DNA from: Candidatus Jordarchaeia archaeon
GTDB lineage: Archaea; Asgardarchaeota; Jordiarchaeia; Jordiarchaeales; Jordiarchaeaceae
Length of the DNA: 40,178 nucleotides
Direction: 5' to 3'
NCBI GenBank assembly: GCA_018383815.1
Contig: JAHAWU010000016.1
Coordinates: forward strand, 1-40,178
The stretch's first letter is position 1. Every line of letters begins with the position of its first letter. Below are positions 37,643 to 40,178 of the stretch, in pieces. The position numbers and the translations under genes were made by a program. Under the pieces are notes generated by a model, which saw nothing but the letters and a program-made list of their open reading frames with translations, was not told where the DNA came from and did not search any database.

Positions 37643-37718
37643 AGCTAAGAGATAACCTGTCCTGCCTCAAAATAAAAAAGTGGCAACACTGTTTTGGTAG
37701 AGCCTGTGGACTGGTGAT

Positions 37719-38564
37719 TTAGAGTTTGACTAGTCTTAGAATGTTTTGACCTAGAATAAGTTGCTTTTCTTCGTTGCTTATATCTAAATTTCGAATTTTG
37801 TTGACCTCGTAATGTGGATCACCGTGGGGAATAAATGGCATGTCGCTTCCAAAAATGATCCGTTCACTGCCCAAGGCCTTTATGGCAATCATAACTTTTT
37901 CGGCTGTTCCGCCGGATGTGTCTAAGTAGACGTTATCATATTTCTTTGCTAGTTCTAATGCCTCCTTCTCGAAGGTCCCGCCCAGGTGTGCAATTATAAG
38001 TTTTAATCCTGGAAACTGATCAATAATTTCTGTGTAGTATAGGGGATTGGAGTTGTCTGTATCATTCTTCCATATTTTTCCGGAGTGGACGAGGACGGGA
38101 ATATTGAGCTTTTCAGCCTTCTCCCAGATGTGCATGGCTTCATTTGGCCAGAAATTTTGGTGCACGGCGTGAAGCTTTAAGCCCTTGAAGCCTTGCCTTA
38201 TATGGAATTCTAGAATTTGCCCCGCCTTAGAATCGTGGGGATCCACGCAGCAGAAACCCATAAAGGTGTCTGGGAACATATCTATTAAGCTCTTCACAAT
38301 GGGCGTTATGTAGGGGAAAAATGGCGACACTACTGCTCCCCCAATACCGTTTTTGAACATGCGTTCCATAAGGTAGTATCCTAGTCTTTTAACACCATAT
38401 TCATTCCTCAGATACTTTAATGAGTAGTAGGCTAGTACTCCTTCCAAGTTCCCCACGAAACCCAGTCCCTTAGTCCCAGTTCTATTAAAATAAGGATGGA
38501 TATGAGCGTCTATTATCATTGAATCATCTCCAACAGGGAACATGAAGATGTGTGAATCAATCAA
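37719..38564 (-). CDS. Amidohydrolase-family TIM-barrel metal-dependent hydrolase
   Basis: MIIDAHIHPYF, GLKLHAVHQ, IPVLVHSG, LIIAHLGGTFEKEA, RIIFGSDMPF. Confidence 0.88.
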   Translation of the reverse strand: MIDSHIFMFPVGDDSMIIDAHIHPYFNRTGTKGLGFVGNLEGVLAYYSLKYLRNEYGVKRLGYYLMERMFKNGIGGAVVSPFFPYITPIVKSLIDMFPDTFMGFCCVDPHDSKAGQILEFHIRQGFKGLKLHAVHQNFWPNEAMHIWEKAEKLNIPVLVHSGKIWKNDTDNSNPLYYTEIIDQFPGLKLIIAHLGGTFEKEALELAKKYDNVYLDTSGGTAEKVMIAIKALGSERIIFGSDMPFIPHGDPHYEVNKIRNLDISNEEKQLILGQNILRLVKL

Positions 38565-38745
38565 TTATTAGTTATAAATTTAAGTAACTAAATCTTAGGT
38601 TTTTATTAGGAAAAATATTTCGGTGAGAACCCAAACTCCCAAAAGATTATTTAAAATAGTAAAGATGAAACCTTTATTTTAAATAGTTAAGAATTAACTT
38701 TTATATGATTGGCTCCTGTTGAAGTGTTTAGAATAGATTTCTACG

Positions 38746-39657
38746 GTGAGTTTCTTGAGCTATGCGGAACACAGAAGGGTAAAGTTGAGTAAAGATGTTC
38801 TGCAGATTCTCTTTAAGCCTTTGAGCAAAAAGGTGATGCGGAGACTGGTTTCGGGTTGGGGGTTTGGAATCCTTGAAAATTTAGATATCGATGAAATCAT
38901 AAATGTACTAGATGGACGAGAATTGTTAGTGGCAAAGTTCCTAGAACTTCTGCTTCTCTACGATATGAGTATGGCTTTAAAATTTGATTTGTGGTCAGTT
39001 TACAGCTATTCAAATTCCATTGGGAACATCGCTGTCAAAGACTTGGAAAATTCTCTTAACGGCATCCTGAAAATGAAAAAAAACAGTGATAAATCATTTC
39101 TCAACGTTTATGAAGTTTCAAAAAATAAGGAATATTACATAGTATATTCTTATGAGGATAAGCCCGTGCTGATAGAAGAATGGGGTTTTAAGTATAATGT
39201 GGTGAATAGACTAGCCCGCGTAAGATCCATTTTGAACTTGGAGAAAAAGACACTGCTAATAGACGCGGAATCTGAGAAAGAAGGTGAAAAATTCAAAAAG
39301 GCCCTAGAAAAAGCACTAAAAACAAAATTCCACCACACCACCTTCCCACCGTATGTTTTGCAAGAATTTGCGGAAAAAGACACAGTCAAAAAAGCGGCTT
39401 TCGCATGCGACTCACAATTAAGTGGAGTGGAGGGAATAAGAAAAATCACATTGGAGGGAAACAATGTTTTTGACGCAATAAAGGGATTAAGGGCGAGACA
39501 GGACATCGACTTCAGAAAAGTGGGACCACTCGTAGAGGCCGAAACCCCCAAACTCTACATATCCTCCGAAGGAAAACTAATGTTCAAAGACCAAAAGAAC
39601 AAAGATCAAATCCTAAAGAAATTAAGGGAAACAACGGAGGGAGAAGGTGAGCCGTAA
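38746..39657 (+). CDS. Uncharacterised protein, about 303 aa
   Basis: Long ORF; no family recognised. Confidence 0.5.
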   Translation: MSFLSYAEHRRVKLSKDVLQILFKPLSKKVMRRLVSGWGFGILENLDIDEIINVLDGRELLVAKFLELLLLYDMSMALKFDLWSVYSYSNSIGNIAVKDLENSLNGILKMKKNSDKSFLNVYEVSKNKEYYIVYSYEDKPVLIEEWGFKYNVVNRLARVRSILNLEKKTLLIDAESEKEGEKFKKALEKALKTKFHHTTFPPYVLQEFAEKDTVKKAAFACDSQLSGVEGIRKITLEGNNVFDAIKGLRARQDIDFRKVGPLVEAETPKLYISSEGKLMFKDQKNKDQILKKLRETTEGEGEP

Positions 39658-39768
39658 ATACTAATAATCTACACAAAATTTCAGAAAAATTATTTTAGGA
39701 ATATAGAAAAACTTTTTCGTAACCACTAAACTATTTAGCCAGATAAAAATTAAAGGGACGGTCTACGA

Positions 39769-40178
39769 TTGAGCCAGAAGAGTGTCCATATGACTTTAAA
39801 GGTGATACCCGAAAAATGTGCGGGCTGCCACATATGCGAGCTTATTTGCAGTCTGTATCATTTTAAGGTAAATAATCCCAAGAAATCGAGAATCAGAGTG
39901 AAAACCCTTTTCCCTGAACCGGGAATCAATAAACCCGTAGTGTGTAGACAGTGTAAGAAGCCAGCATGTATGGAAGCATGTCCTGAGAGGGCTATCACCA
40001 TTGGGGAGGGAATCGTTAAGCTCAACACCCAAAAATGTACAGGATGCAGAAAATGCCTAGAAGCATGTCCTTTCGGAGCCCTCTTCACACATCCAGACAT
40101 TCCTTACCCTTTAAAATGTGATTTATGCGATGGCAACCCCCAGTGTCTGATATGCCCAAAGGAAGCTATACTATTTGT
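39769..40178 (+). CDS. 4Fe-4S ferredoxin-type protein, truncated by window end
   Basis: Own translation from TTG 39769 (or ATG 39790): MTLKVIPEKCAGCHICELICSLYHF...VVCRQCKKPACMEACPERAI...NTQKCTGCRKCLEACPFGALF...LKCDLCDGNPQCLICPKEA. Confidence 0.9.
   Translation, partial: MSQKSVHMTLKVIPEKCAGCHICELICSLYHFKVNNPKKSRIRVKTLFPEPGINKPVVCRQCKKPACMEACPERAITIGEGIVKLNTQKCTGCRKCLEACPFGALFTHPDIPYPLKCDLCDGNPQCLICPKEAILF

Overview
Archaeal chromosomal window. Supporting evidence: RadA, RadB, FEN1, a Ski2/Hel308-type helicase, a TFB-like zinc ribbon, a Ras-like GTPase, a Roadblock + MglA-like GTPase pair, and archaeal-style TATA/SD signals. Two long divergent gene clusters flank an AT-rich intergenic region at about 9.65-10.56 kb. 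The minus-strand cluster is: small Cys protein - RadA - M28-like membrane peptidase - two membrane proteins - HerA/VirB4-like ATPase with an eroded P-loop. The plus-strand cluster is: HTH - 608-aa membrane protein - helicase with SWIM finger - Zn-ribbon/wHTH - RadB - membrane protein - FEN1 - Roadblock - MglA-like GTPase - unknown. Next come an AC-rich segment with large surface/membrane proteins, a HEAT-repeat gene split at a canonical -1 slippery heptamer, and an IS200/IS605-type TnpB element inserted in a zinc-ribbon gene. The right side holds a Ras-like GTPase, tandem EamA transporters, a P-loop-less KaiC-like/V4R protein, an MDR dehydrogenase, an amidohydrolase, a partial ferredoxin and several unknowns. 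Most notable points: (1) three size classes of one TTAC/TCAA-bounded IS608-like element (1726, 198 and 47 bp), where virtual excision of the largest restores a single 120-aa zinc-ribbon ORF; (2) two split genes whose breaks sit exactly on in-phase -1 slippery heptamers (A_AAA_AAG and G_GGA_AAA); (3) three RecA/HerA-type ATPases with degenerate Walker A motifs; (4) a recombination gene island linked to VirB4/HerA-like membrane proteins; (5) a FEN1 whose C-terminal PIP-like motif stops before the aromatic residues. No tRNA, rRNA or CRISPR was recognised. All family calls come from reading motifs by eye, not from searches.
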